DNA of 57,688 nt from UBA3496 sp964558115 (GCA_964558115.1 CAZLCI010000004.1:1-57688), one strand, 5' to 3'; shown: positions 25,288 through 34,093, counted from the first letter of the stretch. Notes: a model not told the origin generated them from the sequence alone. Program-made: numbers and translations.

Positions 25288-26073
25288 TTATATAGACCAA
25301 CTTCTGCCTCCATCTACAGGAATTAATGATCCATTAATATAAGAAGCTGATTCACTCGCTAGAAATAGTGCGAGTTGTGCTGCTTCTTTTGGATCTCCAA
25401 ATCTGCCTGTTGGATTCTGTGATGCTCTTAAATTAGCGGCTTCTTTTTCTGAAATAGAATGAAGGTCTGCATATGTTTTGAGGCCTCTTCTAACCATTGG
25501 CGTATCAAATTGACCAAGTAAAATTGCATTTACACGTATTCCATTTGATGCGACAAGTCTTGCTAGCGCTTTCGTCGCACTTAAGATTCCACCACCTGCT
25601 GTTGCTGCCATCACATTTTCAGGAATTGGTTCCTTGTAAATGACTGCGCCCATAAAAATTACATTTCCTGTTTTTCTTTTTGTCATTTTACTGAGTACTT
25701 TTTGAGTTAGATAAAGTGGTGATGTGATTCGATTTTTTAAAATTTCTTCCCAGAGTTTGGGTTCGGTTTTGAAAAAATCTCCAGGATAACTTTTCCCTGC
25801 ATTATTAATTAATATATCTATTGGACCTAAAGTTTTCTCTGTTTTTTCTATGATCTTATCCATATCTTCTAAGTAGGATAGGTCTGCACTTATAGATTCA
25901 ATTTCACCACCATCTTCTTCGAGGATTTTTTTTGCTTTTTCTATTTTTTCTATATTACGTCCTGTTATCATTATTTTTGCGGACTCTTTTGAGAAAAGTC
26001 GTGCAGTTTCTAGTCCAATTCCACTAGTTCCTCCAGTTATAATTACTACTTTCCCATCTAAATTGTATGACAT
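25288..26073 (-). CDS. SDR-family protein lacking the catalytic Ser/Tyr
   Basis: Short-chain dehydrogenase fold, 261 residues. Cofactor motif TGGTSGIG (13-20), NNAG (90-93) and the C-terminal INGSLIPVDGG are normal. The active site is not: the catalytic Ser strand reads NVIFMGAV with Ala143, and the YxxxK position reads LSATK (164-168), with Leu in place of Tyr; Lys168 and the Asn of KNRIT are kept. A subgroup of SDRs is known that lacks the tyrosine, so this may be a divergent reductase with another proton donor or a non-catalytic protein. ATG has AAAGGT about 6 nt upstream. Divergent from the MFS gene across 185 nt. Confidence 0.83.
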   Translation of the reverse strand: MSYNLDGKVVIITGGTSGIGLETARLFSKESAKIMITGRNIEKIEKAKKILEEDGGEIESISADLSYLEDMDKIIEKTEKTLGPIDILINNAGKSYPGDFFKTEPKLWEEILKNRITSPLYLTQKVLSKMTKRKTGNVIFMGAVIYKEPIPENVMAATAGGGILSATKALARLVASNGIRVNAILLGQFDTPMVRRGLKTYADLHSISEKEAANLRASQNPTGRFGDPKEAAQLALFLASESASYINGSLIPVDGGRSWSI

Positions 26074-26258
26074 TATCTAACCTTTCTACTTTAAAAGTTT
26101 CATTTCTACGAAAAAAAATGATTTGAATTCTCAATTTGAATTTAATTTAGTAAACTCTTCCTCGCTTCCATTTAAAGTTCTAGCATATCAGATACCTTGC
26201 TTCATATACGTTTGATTTTTTTTGTCAGAAGTCTGTTTTTAAAAAGGTAAAGCGAAAA

Positions 26259-27431
26259 ATGGAAAAAAGTAAGTCAATGCAAAATGCACCATGGACAGCG
26301 ATGTCTCTTTTATTCCTAGCACATTTTGTTGTGGATAGTCAGGTAAGTTTTCTTGCTCCTCTTCTTCCATATCTTAGAGAAAAGTTTGAAATCAGTCTTG
26401 CTACTGCTGGTATTTTAATTAGTCTTCAAGCTTTTTGTGTTACGGCAAGTCAACCTTTGACTGCACTTATAACGGATAGGTTTCCTCATTTGCCCTGGCT
26501 TGCTATTGGTCTGATAGGTAGTTCTTTTTTTATAACTGCGATGGGATGGCTCCCCTTATATTCGGCTGTTGTTATTTCGATTCCTTTAGGAGGTTTCTTA
26601 GCAGGTCTTGCTCATCCTGATATGGGTTCTAGAGCAGGTTCTTTAAGTGAAGATCATCGAACTTTAGCAGTTAGTGTATATGTCTCTGGAGGAAGACTAG
26701 GATTTTCAATAGGTCCTATTATAGCGTTATTTATAGTCGATTCATTAGGGATGGAGTTTCTTTGGATTTATGTTTTGATAAATATCATTCTAGTTTATGG
26801 GATTATGAAAGGATTACCAAAGCCATCTGCTATTACTAATAGAGATAGTACTATTCTTATGGGATTGAGGAAGGCACTTTTTTCTGCCGGCCTTCCTCTT
26901 GTGATACTTTTGGGTGTGACTATTTCTAGAAGTATAGTAACAGTGAATTTGCAAGGTTTACTCCCTACTCTTTATGTTGAAAGAGGGATTGGTCTCTGGC
27001 AAGGGGGAATAGCTAATTCAGTTCTGTTGTTTTTTGGAATGTTTGGAGTAATCCTAGGAGGTGTTTTAGCTGATTTGCTGGGGAAAAAGAAACTCATAAT
27101 TACCGGAATGTTAACTGCACTTATTGGTTTAGTAGGCTTCTTAATGTCATCACCTATAGTCGCTTTAGTTTTTCTTTCAATTCTTGGGTTAGGAATGTAT
27201 ATGCCGATGGGTGTGAGTATGGCATACGCACAAGAATTCCTACCCGAGCACAGAGGGTTTGCAAGTTCTCTAACATTAGGCGTTTCATGGGGTTTTGCAA
27301 GTTTTTCTGTTATCCCCATTACGAATATTGCAGAAAGTATAGGTCTTATGAATGCATTTTGGTTCTTGCCACTTGCACTGGTTCTTGCACTGTTTCTTGC
27401 ATTCTGCCTTCCAAAAGAGTCAATTAATTAA
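26259..27431 (+). CDS. MFS transporter
   Basis: Major facilitator of 390 residues with about twelve membrane segments. The loop after the second segment reads ALITDRFPHLPWLAIG and the matching loop in the second half is GVLADLLGKKKLIITGML, the two copies of the MFS 'GxLaDrxGrk' motif. The protein resembles drug/fosmidomycin-resistance-type exporters (HPDMGSRAGSLSEDHRTLA). ATG has AAAGGTAAAG upstream. It stands alone on the plus strand, divergent from the SDR and convergent with the alpha/beta hydrolase 3 nt away. Confidence 0.87.
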   Translation: MEKSKSMQNAPWTAMSLLFLAHFVVDSQVSFLAPLLPYLREKFEISLATAGILISLQAFCVTASQPLTALITDRFPHLPWLAIGLIGSSFFITAMGWLPLYSAVVISIPLGGFLAGLAHPDMGSRAGSLSEDHRTLAVSVYVSGGRLGFSIGPIIALFIVDSLGMEFLWIYVLINIILVYGIMKGLPKPSAITNRDSTILMGLRKALFSAGLPLVILLGVTISRSIVTVNLQGLLPTLYVERGIGLWQGGIANSVLLFFGMFGVILGGVLADLLGKKKLIITGMLTALIGLVGFLMSSPIVALVFLSILGLGMYMPMGVSMAYAQEFLPEHRGFASSLTLGVSWGFASFSVIPITNIAESIGLMNAFWFLPLALVLALFLAFCLPKESIN

Positions 27432-27433
27432 TT

Positions 27434-28309
27434 TTATAATGCATACCTTTTTAGAAATTTACGTAGGGTCTCTTCGTATTTTTTTAAATCTGCAACCATA
27501 GGGAAGTGACCGCTTTTCTTCAGTGTTTTTATAATTGTACCCTTAGGAAGTAATGCTTTTAGTTTTCTTACCTCTTGTGGAGTATTCCTTTTGGTCTTGC
27601 CGCCTCTTAATATTAGAACTGGACATTTCACTAGAGGAGCAATTGGAAAAGGGTCATAGTCACTCTTTATAGATGCTTGAAAAGTCCTTAGTTTGAAAAA
27701 CCAGTTTTTATCAAAAGGCATTCTACATGGACCATTTAAATCATTATAAAGCAGAAGATTCTTTACAAATTGTAATGATTCTTTTTTTGGCCATTCACCG
27801 TTCTCTGATCTTGAAAAGTATTCAACAGCACTTTTTAAATTTTTGAATGAGTTTGGTTGTGCGAAGTTTTCTTTAAGACCTTTAGCTCTTATTTCTAAGG
27901 GTCTTGAAGGAACGTCAACTAATACTATACAACGAATTCTTTTTGGAATTAGTGATGCAAGATGAAGAACATGTGCGGCTCCAAAAGAGTGTCCAAACAA
28001 GCTGAACTGATCTAATTTAAGCTTGTTAGCTAAATTAAGAGCGTCCTTTGCAAAGGATTTTGAAGAAAATGGATGTCTTGGTGAACCAGCGTCACTTAAC
28101 CCATATCCCCTTTGATCTGGACAAATAAAGTGCCACTCTTTCAGTTTTTCTGCTGTGGAATTCCACATTCCAGACTGCATTCTAGAACCATGCAAGGCTA
28201 GTATAGGAAATTTTTTTAATTTTTGTTTTGGTTTCCACTCATTTATGTACATAAGAAAATTTGAAATTAAGTGGTAGGACTCTTTCCATCTTTGATTTTG
28301 ACTATTCAT
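27434..28309 (-). CDS. Alpha/beta hydrolase
   Basis: 291 residues, classic alpha/beta hydrolase: ILALHGSRMQSGMW oxyanion region (37-50), CPDQRGYGLSD strand, nucleophile elbow GHSFGAAH (Ser108), RGGKTKRNTP near the acid position and SGHFPMVADLKKYEE with the catalytic His. The GSRMQ segment in place of the usual HGxP is a minor oddity. ATG has GGAG about 7 nt upstream. Substrate not predictable; a small ester, lactone or C-C hydrolase is most likely. It is divergent from the AhpD-like selenoprotein gene across 127 nt. Confidence 0.85.
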   Translation of the reverse strand: MNSQNQRWKESYHLISNFLMYINEWKPKQKLKKFPILALHGSRMQSGMWNSTAEKLKEWHFICPDQRGYGLSDAGSPRHPFSSKSFAKDALNLANKLKLDQFSLFGHSFGAAHVLHLASLIPKRIRCIVLVDVPSRPLEIRAKGLKENFAQPNSFKNLKSAVEYFSRSENGEWPKKESLQFVKNLLLYNDLNGPCRMPFDKNWFFKLRTFQASIKSDYDPFPIAPLVKCPVLILRGGKTKRNTPQEVRKLKALLPKGTIIKTLKKSGHFPMVADLKKYEETLRKFLKRYAL

Positions 28310-28436
28310 ATAAACTCCATTTTTTTAATTTCGAAGATTTTTTATTTTTTACATGATATCTTGTATAAAACTTTTTTTACACAATTAAAAAATAAATCTA
28401 ATTTTTGGTTACTCAATTTTTGAAAAGGGAGAAAAA

Positions 28437-29018
28437 ATGGGGAGAATAAGCGCTTTAAACGATAAAGCAAAAGGAGGTCATGAAGATAGTTTCGAGGTTT
28501 CTCGAAAACGTTGGGGCAGTGTTCCTAATTTTTACAGGACTCTCGCACATTCCCCTAAAGCTCTTCATCATATTATGGAACTCTCTTATGAACTTAGAAA
28601 GAGGTGGAGAGAAGACCCTGAAAGACTCAGACTCATGCAACTTGCAATTGTGAAACCTTCAATGATGAATCAATGCTTAATATGAACAACACATAATCAG
28701 GAGCTTGGTCAAGTTGCCGGATTAGAAGAAAAACATTTCAACGAACTTATGGGAAATTGGAGTGATAGTGAATTATATGATGATCGAGAAAAAGCGGTTA
28801 TTCGATGGGCTGAGTCCTTGACGGAGAATACTGCTCGAGATGACGACAATGCATTTTTGGAATTGAAAAAATATTTTAATGAACAAGATATTGTAGAACT
28901 TACTTTATTTACCTGTTTGTTTAATGCCTGGAATCGTTTGCAAGATGGATTTCAAAATGATTTGGAACCACCTGAAGGTCGTATTGAATGGACTCCAGAT
29001 TGGCAAGAATCTTCTTAA
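28437..29018 (+). CDS. AhpD-like/carboxymuconolactone-decarboxylase-family protein with in-frame UGA (predicted selenoprotein, CxxU)
   Basis: A continuous frame of 194 codons with a single internal TGA at 28683-28685 (residue 83). The flanks read NQC-L-I before it and TTHNQELGQVAGL after it. Family members have N-x-C-x-x-C-x-x-H-(H/N), so the UGA takes the place of the second cysteine, giving Cys80-x-x-Sec83 with His86. The N-terminal helix (FEVSRKRWGSVPNFYRTLAHSP) and the C-terminal part (EKAVIRWAESLTE, FNEQDIVELTLFTCLFNAWNRL) match peroxidase-related AhpD-like proteins. ATG 28437 has AAAGGGAG 7 nt upstream. A hairpin with loop GGTC follows the UGA. It is co-directional with the amidase gene starting 22 nt downstream. 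Confidence 0.9.
28695..28723 (+). promoter_or_regulatory. Candidate bacterial SECIS element of the AhpD-like gene
   Basis: Upper stem AGCTT (28702-28706) / AAGTT (28711-28715, one G-U pair), loop GGTC (28707-28710), GG/CC next below, then AATC (28695-28698) / GATT (28720-28723) as the lower stem. The loop GGUC is the same as in the well-known E. coli formate dehydrogenase SECIS. Twenty-one nucleotides separate the UGA and the loop, close to the spacing in the OsmC-family gene. Confidence 0.75.
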
Positions 29019-29040
29019 AATATTATTACAGGAGACTTAT

Positions 29041-30396
29041 ATGACCTTTAAAAAGTATCGTCCTCTTGAAAATTCATTACTTACTTTTCATAATTATATT
29101 CCTAACTTCCTCAAAGGAACTGATAATCCTCGAGAGTATCTTGAAAGATGTCTCGCTCAAATTGATCTATTGGAGTCTAAAGTTAAAGCTTTTGTCGTTA
29201 TGAATATAGAATCCGCCAGAAAAATTGCAGATGCATCTACTAAGAGATATCAAGCTGGGAAGCCCCTCTCGGTTGTAGACGGTATGCCATTTGGAGTTAA
29301 AGATCTATACGAAACAATAGATATGAAAACACAGATGAATAGTCGGGTTTATAAGGATTGGCAAGGTATTAGAGACAGTGCCCATGCTTTTTCGCTAAGA
29401 CAGGGCGGTGCTATTATTCTTGGAAAAACTTCAACCACAGAATTTGGTATGGCAACACCACCTCCAACAAGAAATCCTTATAATTACGATAAAACTGCTG
29501 GTGGCTCTTCAAGCGGAAGTTCGGCGGCTGTGGGAGCAGCCATGATTCCTGCTGCTTCTGGAAGTCAGGTTAGAGGTTCTATAGTTAGACCGGCTGGATA
29601 TTGTGCAAATTTTGCTTTAAAACCAACTTTTGGCGCTATTAATAGGGGAGGTGGGCACTCATTGGCTCCTAGCCAAAGCGTTCTTGGTGTACATGCTGGT
29701 TCGCTTGAAGACTGTTGGTCTACAGCTTTTTATATATCTTCCCATGCAGGAGGAGACGCGGGTTGTCCCGGCTTATTTGGAAATCCAACGATTGCAGAAT
29801 CAAAAAATCCGGGTGCGATTATTCGACTTGATTCCATTGGATGGGATTCGACAACCGATTCAACAAAAGAGGCCTTTGAAACTTTTTTGGAGAAATTGAA
29901 TCTTAGAGGTATTAAAATTATTTCGAGGAAGGATGATGATAGGATAGAAAAATTTGAAGAGGCATTGCGAGAGATTCCAGATTTTCTGTTCCGTATGCTT
30001 GGTTATGAATCTCGTTGGCCTTTAAAAGATTATCAATTATCTCATCCTGAATCACTTAGTCAAAAAATGATTGATTCGTTAGAGTTAGGCTTGTCTGTTT
30101 CTGTTGATGACTATAGATCGATCCTTAAGCAACGCCAAAAACTTCGAGATTTGCAAATTTCTTTAAAAGAAATTGCAGGTTCATTTTTACTTCTATGTTC
30201 CTGCGATCCTCCTCCTGATTATCCATATATAGGAGATCCTGTGTATGGTGATGTTTCATCTACTCTTGGAACTCCAGCGTTTTCGCTTCCGTTCATTGAA
30301 GTTGATGGTTTGCCAGTAGGTATTCAGTACATGGGATATCCTGGAGAGGACTATCAATTAGCGTGCAATTCTAAGTGGATGAAGGAAAATTTATAA
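29041..30396 (+). CDS. Amidase signature family protein
   Basis: 451-residue amidase of the Ser-cisSer-Lys type, hydrolysing an amide. Catalytic Lys in VVDGMPFGVKDLYE, the glycine/serine-rich loop TAGGSSSGSSAAVGAAMIP with the cis-Ser, and the nucleophile Ser in SQVRGSIVRPAGYC. The last differs from the usual GSDTGGSIRIPA, with Q-V-R in place of D-T-G. The C-terminal half contains GTPAFSLPFIEVDGLPVGIQYMG, as in GatA-like proteins. I chose ATG 29041 (ACAGGAG 8 nt upstream) over in-frame ATG 28924, which lies within the AhpD-like gene. Probably co-transcribed with that gene. Confidence 0.87.
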   Translation: MTFKKYRPLENSLLTFHNYIPNFLKGTDNPREYLERCLAQIDLLESKVKAFVVMNIESARKIADASTKRYQAGKPLSVVDGMPFGVKDLYETIDMKTQMNSRVYKDWQGIRDSAHAFSLRQGGAIILGKTSTTEFGMATPPPTRNPYNYDKTAGGSSSGSSAAVGAAMIPAASGSQVRGSIVRPAGYCANFALKPTFGAINRGGGHSLAPSQSVLGVHAGSLEDCWSTAFYISSHAGGDAGCPGLFGNPTIAESKNPGAIIRLDSIGWDSTTDSTKEAFETFLEKLNLRGIKIISRKDDDRIEKFEEALREIPDFLFRMLGYESRWPLKDYQLSHPESLSQKMIDSLELGLSVSVDDYRSILKQRQKLRDLQISLKEIAGSFLLLCSCDPPPDYPYIGDPVYGDVSSTLGTPAFSLPFIEVDGLPVGIQYMGYPGEDYQLACNSKWMKENL

Positions 30397-30402
30397 TTAT
30401 TT

Positions 30403-30777
30403 TTAGTGAATTCTTTTTATTTTAGAAGGCGCACTGATTGGGTTTTTTTGTTCATATTTTATCCTTGGATTTTCTGGCAAAATAAAGATAGAGGATAAAA
30501 TCATAATCATTCCAATAACAACCGTTATAACTCCGGGCCCAAACATTTTTTTATTTGGTTTGTTATTTTTTTTCACTTCTAAAGAAGCTTTGTAAGAAAT
30601 ATAAATACCACATAAAATTAAGAAACTGCCCAATATGAAAGTGGATATTTTAAGAACTCCTGGTTCCTGTGCAAAATAGAGGAACATATATACTTCTTCT
30701 TCATGATGAGCAGAGGAAGTGGAGAAAGACAACAGAATGTAAGATGTAAATGCGAGAAAAGACAAAAAAGATTTCAA
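30403..30777 (-). CDS. Hypothetical small membrane protein
   Basis: 124 residues with an N-terminal signal-like hydrophobic segment (1-23), two further hydrophobic segments (near 43-62 and 80-100) and a basic C-terminal tail. SAHHEEEVYMF after the first segment could be the mature N-terminus. I recognise no family. Start TTG 30777, with AAAGGTTGGGA just upstream. The Sel1/EF-hand protein lies upstream on the same strand (59 nt), so they may be expressed together at the envelope. Confidence 0.6.
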   Translation of the reverse strand: MKSFLSFLAFTSYILLSFSTSSAHHEEEVYMFLYFAQEPGVLKISTFILGSFLILCGIYISYKASLEVKKNNKPNKKMFGPGVITVVIGMIMILSSIFILPENPRIKYEQKNPISAPSKIKRIH

Positions 30778-30836
30778 GATAGTCCCAACCTTTTTTAAGT
30801 TCTACTTCTGTCGTTTAAAAAATTAAAACAAAGTGA

Positions 30837-31883
30837 TTATTTTAGTTTCTCTAACATTTCAAAGAATTTTTGTAATTCTTGAAATTCTTTCATCAAAGGT
30901 GCTAACTCTGAAGGCGTTAAGCTTTTATAGTCTTTTATGAGTTTAATCAGATTTCGTGCATATAGTATTTGTTCTTTTGGTTTGATATCATAGGTTGCCT
31001 CAGACTTGTCTAGAGAACGATTTCCATTAAAATCGTAATTTAAGAATACAAGTTCAGTCGCTAGGGGCAAAAATATTTGTAAAATTCCATCTATTGAAGG
31101 GATTATAGATTTTGGAATACCTTCTTTTCCCAGTAATTTTTTTTCTGATATTTCAAGCAATAACCATTTTGTGGAAAGACGATATGCTCTGGTAAGTTCT
31201 GCCTTTGATAGCTTGCCGTCTTTTGAAATATCAGCGATCGCCCAAAAACTATCGTAACATTTTGATGCCCAATTTTTACTTCCCCAACTTCCTTTCTCAG
31301 ATTTCAAAATTAAGGCTTCACAATCGTTAGATGCTTTGAGTATTTTTTGTCCGTAAATTTTTGCATCTTTTAATGCGAGTTTATTAAATGTATCAAGAAA
31401 GTTTTGAATTCTGTTTTTCTGTGTATTTTGAACTTTGATATTTTTTCTTTCTAGATTTCTTCTAGCAGAATCAATTGCAAGAGTTTCTTGTCTTTTTGTT
31501 GATTCTGCATCTTGATATTTTTTAAACCATTTTGAAGATTCTAAAGGATTTTTATCTACACCAATTCCTTTTGCATACATAAAGGATAAATTTTTGTAGG
31601 CTTTTTTATTTCCAGCATTAGCTGCAAATTTAAACCAAATCAGGGCTTTTTTAGGATTTTTAGAAGTGCCCTTTCCTTTTAGATATAGTTCTCCGAGTGC
31701 ATTTTGTGCTTTTGGATCGCCTTTGGAAGCACCTTCAAGAAATTTATTAAATGCTGATTTAAAATTTCCACGAGATATTTCTCTTTGCCCTTCGGTGTAA
31801 CTTGCTTCGACCAAATTAGTGAACGTGAAAAGTGAAAAAAATAAAAAAGATGGAAGAAAAATTCTAAATAAAATAGTATTCAT
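30837..31883 (-). CDS. Sel1-repeat protein with EF-hand-like motifs, exported
   Basis: 348 residues with a signal peptide (about 1-27). Two Sel1-like repeats occupy about 50-125: GDPKAQNALGELYLKGKGTS followed by NPKKALIWFKFAANAG, and KAYKNLSFMYAKGIGVDKNP followed by LESSKWFKK. In the second half are two EF-hand-like calcium loops, DISKDGKLSKAEL and DFNGNRSLDKSE. Between them lies a lysine-rich helical region. Sel1 repeats scaffold protein complexes; EF-hand loops bind Ca2+. The combination in one exported protein suggests a calcium-dependent envelope scaffold. GAGGG lies 4 nt before the ATG. Confidence 0.78.
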   Translation of the reverse strand: MNTILFRIFLPSFLFFSLFTFTNLVEASYTEGQREISRGNFKSAFNKFLEGASKGDPKAQNALGELYLKGKGTSKNPKKALIWFKFAANAGNKKAYKNLSFMYAKGIGVDKNPLESSKWFKKYQDAESTKRQETLAIDSARRNLERKNIKVQNTQKNRIQNFLDTFNKLALKDAKIYGQKILKASNDCEALILKSEKGSWGSKNWASKCYDSFWAIADISKDGKLSKAELTRAYRLSTKWLLLEISEKKLLGKEGIPKSIIPSIDGILQIFLPLATELVFLNYDFNGNRSLDKSEATYDIKPKEQILYARNLIKLIKDYKSLTPSELAPLMKEFQELQKFFEMLEKLK

Positions 31884-31905
31884 TTTTCCCTCAAATAAAG
31901 TAACT

Positions 31906-33099
31906 CTAACTAGTGAGAAGTCCAGTTATATTGGAACTCATCTTAATTCTGAAAATATGATTATTTCCTGCGCCATGAAGAAAAGATATAACATCTCTTA
32001 AATATTTTTCGACAGGACACTCTTTCATGTAACCCATCCCTCCATGAACTTCTATTGCAAGTTTGCATACTTCGTAGGATGCTTCAGAACAGAAAACTTT
32101 TGCTAGCCATGCAAACTTTGGATCATATACTTCAGCATGATCTACATTCCAGGAAGCTCGCCAGAGAACAGAACGTGCAGATTCGATTCGTGTATACATT
32201 TCTCCAATCATTTGCGCTACCGCTTGATGTTGAGCTATAGGTTTACCGCCTTGTATTCTCTCTTGAGAAAATTTCACAGCTTCTTCGAAAGCAGCTCTTC
32301 CTGTTCCAAGAACTGTTGCCCCGTAACCGCCTCTTCCTCTTGCAATTCTCGAACCTCTAAGAGATTCTGCTCCGTTTTCTTCTCCTAGAAGATTTTCTTC
32401 GGGTACTTCGGCATTATTAAAAACGAGTGTCCCATTACTAAGGAGGCGTCTTCCCATTTTATCGTGGATTCTTCCGATTTCTAAACCTGGAGTATCGTGG
32501 GGTACTAAAAAAGCAGTAATTCCTTTGAGTCCGCCTTTCGATTTGTCTGTTCTGGCATAAGTGACATATAGCTTTGCAGTTCCTCCGTTACTTATATATT
32601 GTTTAGTTCCGTTTAATTCATAGGTATTCCCTTTTTTTACAGCCGACATTTGTACTCCTGAACCAGGTTCTGGATAAGGAAGAACATGATCGGTACCAGC
32701 ATTAGGCTCCGTAATACAGGTTGCCAAAAGAAATCTATGATCATTAATAAGTTTTGGAATAAACCTTTGCTTTTGTTCATCGTTAGTCCAATTTTCAATA
32801 ATGGGACTAAATTTCCATGTTTGATCAAAAGTAGCAGCGACGCCCAAATCTCCTGCGCCTAATTCTTCGCCAACTATTGATAGTGTTAGCATATCAGCTC
32901 CGCCACCGCCATTTTCTTCAGACAAAGCAAGTGTTCTTAGCCCAATTTTTGATCCTTCTTCTACTACGTCCAAAGGAATACACTCGGATGGATCTTGTTT
33001 TTGATCAAATTCTTGAGCGATAGGACGAACTTTTTGAGTTGCAAATTCACGTGCTAACGACTGCAGAGCTTTTTGTTCTTCGGTTAATTTGAAATCCAT
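31906..33099 (-). CDS. Acyl-CoA dehydrogenase family protein
   Basis: 397-residue flavoprotein of the acyl-CoA dehydrogenase fold: N-terminal helical domain (MDFKLTEEQKALQSLAREFA), middle domain with LATCITEPNAGTDH and NGTKQYISNGG (FAD-binding), C-terminal helices with QAVAQMIGEMYTRIESAR and VHGGMGYMKECPVEKYLRDV. Where medium-chain enzymes have YEGT with the catalytic Glu, this protein reads FLHGAGNN, so the base may lie elsewhere (as in isovaleryl-CoA type enzymes) or be His. ATG has AAGGAGT about 7 nt upstream. The downstream (minus-strand) neighbour is the Sel1 protein, and the lyase gene at 33128 is upstream. Confidence 0.87.
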   Translation of the reverse strand: MDFKLTEEQKALQSLAREFATQKVRPIAQEFDQKQDPSECIPLDVVEEGSKIGLRTLALSEENGGGGADMLTLSIVGEELGAGDLGVAATFDQTWKFSPIIENWTNDEQKQRFIPKLINDHRFLLATCITEPNAGTDHVLPYPEPGSGVQMSAVKKGNTYELNGTKQYISNGGTAKLYVTYARTDKSKGGLKGITAFLVPHDTPGLEIGRIHDKMGRRLLSNGTLVFNNAEVPEENLLGEENGAESLRGSRIARGRGGYGATVLGTGRAAFEEAVKFSQERIQGGKPIAQHQAVAQMIGEMYTRIESARSVLWRASWNVDHAEVYDPKFAWLAKVFCSEASYEVCKLAIEVHGGMGYMKECPVEKYLRDVISFLHGAGNNHIFRIKMSSNITGLLTS

Positions 33100-33127
33100 T
33101 CACTTACTCCTTGGGTCTCTTGTTTTT

Positions 33128-34093
33128 TTATATTTTATCTAAGATGCCTGTTGATTCTAAATCCTTACGAAAAGCATCTTTTTCTTCTTTTGTTAGAGAA
33201 ACCACAGGTGGACGAGGATCTCCTGATGGCATACCAAGTTGATTTGTCCATTCCTTCATATATGCGGTAGTTTTTCCATCTGGACCAGTTGTGAAATATT
33301 TTTTTCTTACTTTTCTTATTGGTTCTAGAGAGTAGTTTGTTTGCCATGCGTTTTCCAGATCGCCATTCATTGCAGAATCATAATATTCTCTTATGGGTGT
33401 GTAGCCCTTCACCTGATATAGAAAAGGAGTTGGGGAAGACATATGAACTTGCATGTCTAAATGTTGAAGGCTTACGAGGAAATTTTCTTCATCTGGGTCA
33501 CAAACAACAATTTTATCTCCTACTCTTCTCCTGACTTCATTTTGGTGAGCCATGCTAGGAACTGCATTTTTTACGCAGCAGATATTGTCTATTTCACATA
33601 GCCTTTCGATTAATTCAGGACTTAAAGTCGTACCAGATTTCGGTTGGTTAAATAAAGAAATTCCGATATCGACTTGGTCACATAATGTTTTGAAATATAG
33701 AAGTATCTCTTCATCTTCATATGCACCATAAACAGGGTTGATTAAAATAGCATAATCTGCTCCAACTTCTTCAGCGTGTTTAGTAAGTTCGACTGCTTCA
33801 TTGATATTTATATGTGCAGTGTGAGGAATGACTTGAGCACTTCCTCTACTTTCTTCACAAACTATGTGTTGAATACGTTTTCTTTCATCTGAAGTCAGAG
33901 ACCAATATTCTCCCATAAGACCATTACAAAAAAATCCGTCAATTTTAAGATTATCAATGCAATGTCTGACGTTTTTTCTTAATCCGTTTTCATCAACCTG
34001 TCCCGATTCGTCGAAAGGAGTTGTGAGTGCGGCCCATACACCTTTCATATTTTCTTTACAGTATGCTTTTGCTTCTGTTTTTGTATAATCCAT
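33128..34093 (-). CDS. Dihydrodipicolinate-synthase (DapA)-family lyase
   Basis: TIM-barrel class I aldolase/lyase of 321 residues. GVWAALTTPFDESGQVDENG is the usual N-terminal strand; NGLMGEYWSLTSDERKRI matches 'GttGEfxsLtxeEr'; LINPVYG carries the active-site Tyr; ICCVKNAVPS carries the Schiff-base Lys. Substrate may be a 2-oxo acid aldol, not necessarily the lysine pathway. I chose ATG 34093 because AAAGGAG lies 8 nt upstream and homology starts there; the frame stays open to 34231 but that part is AT-rich upstream DNA. Divergent from the SDR gene at 34272. The flanking acyl-CoA dehydrogenase is downstream. Confidence 0.86.
   Translation of the reverse strand: MDYTKTEAKAYCKENMKGVWAALTTPFDESGQVDENGLRKNVRHCIDNLKIDGFFCNGLMGEYWSLTSDERKRIQHIVCEESRGSAQVIPHTAHININEAVELTKHAEEVGADYAILINPVYGAYEDEEILLYFKTLCDQVDIGISLFNQPKSGTTLSPELIERLCEIDNICCVKNAVPSMAHQNEVRRRVGDKIVVCDPDEENFLVSLQHLDMQVHMSSPTPFLYQVKGYTPIREYYDSAMNGDLENAWQTNYSLEPIRKVRKKYFTTGPDGKTTAYMKEWTNQLGMPSGDPRPPVVSLTKEEKDAFRKDLESTGILDKI

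Noticed and set aside
28749..29018. Separate small gene starting at ATG 28749
   Set aside because: In frame with the upstream half across UGA 28683; the residues between (TTHNQELGQVAGL) are conserved parts of the AhpD-like motif.
28924..29040. Extended amidase start at ATG 28924
   Set aside because: It would lie inside the AhpD-like gene in another frame; ATG 29041 has a good ribosome-binding site and fits family length.
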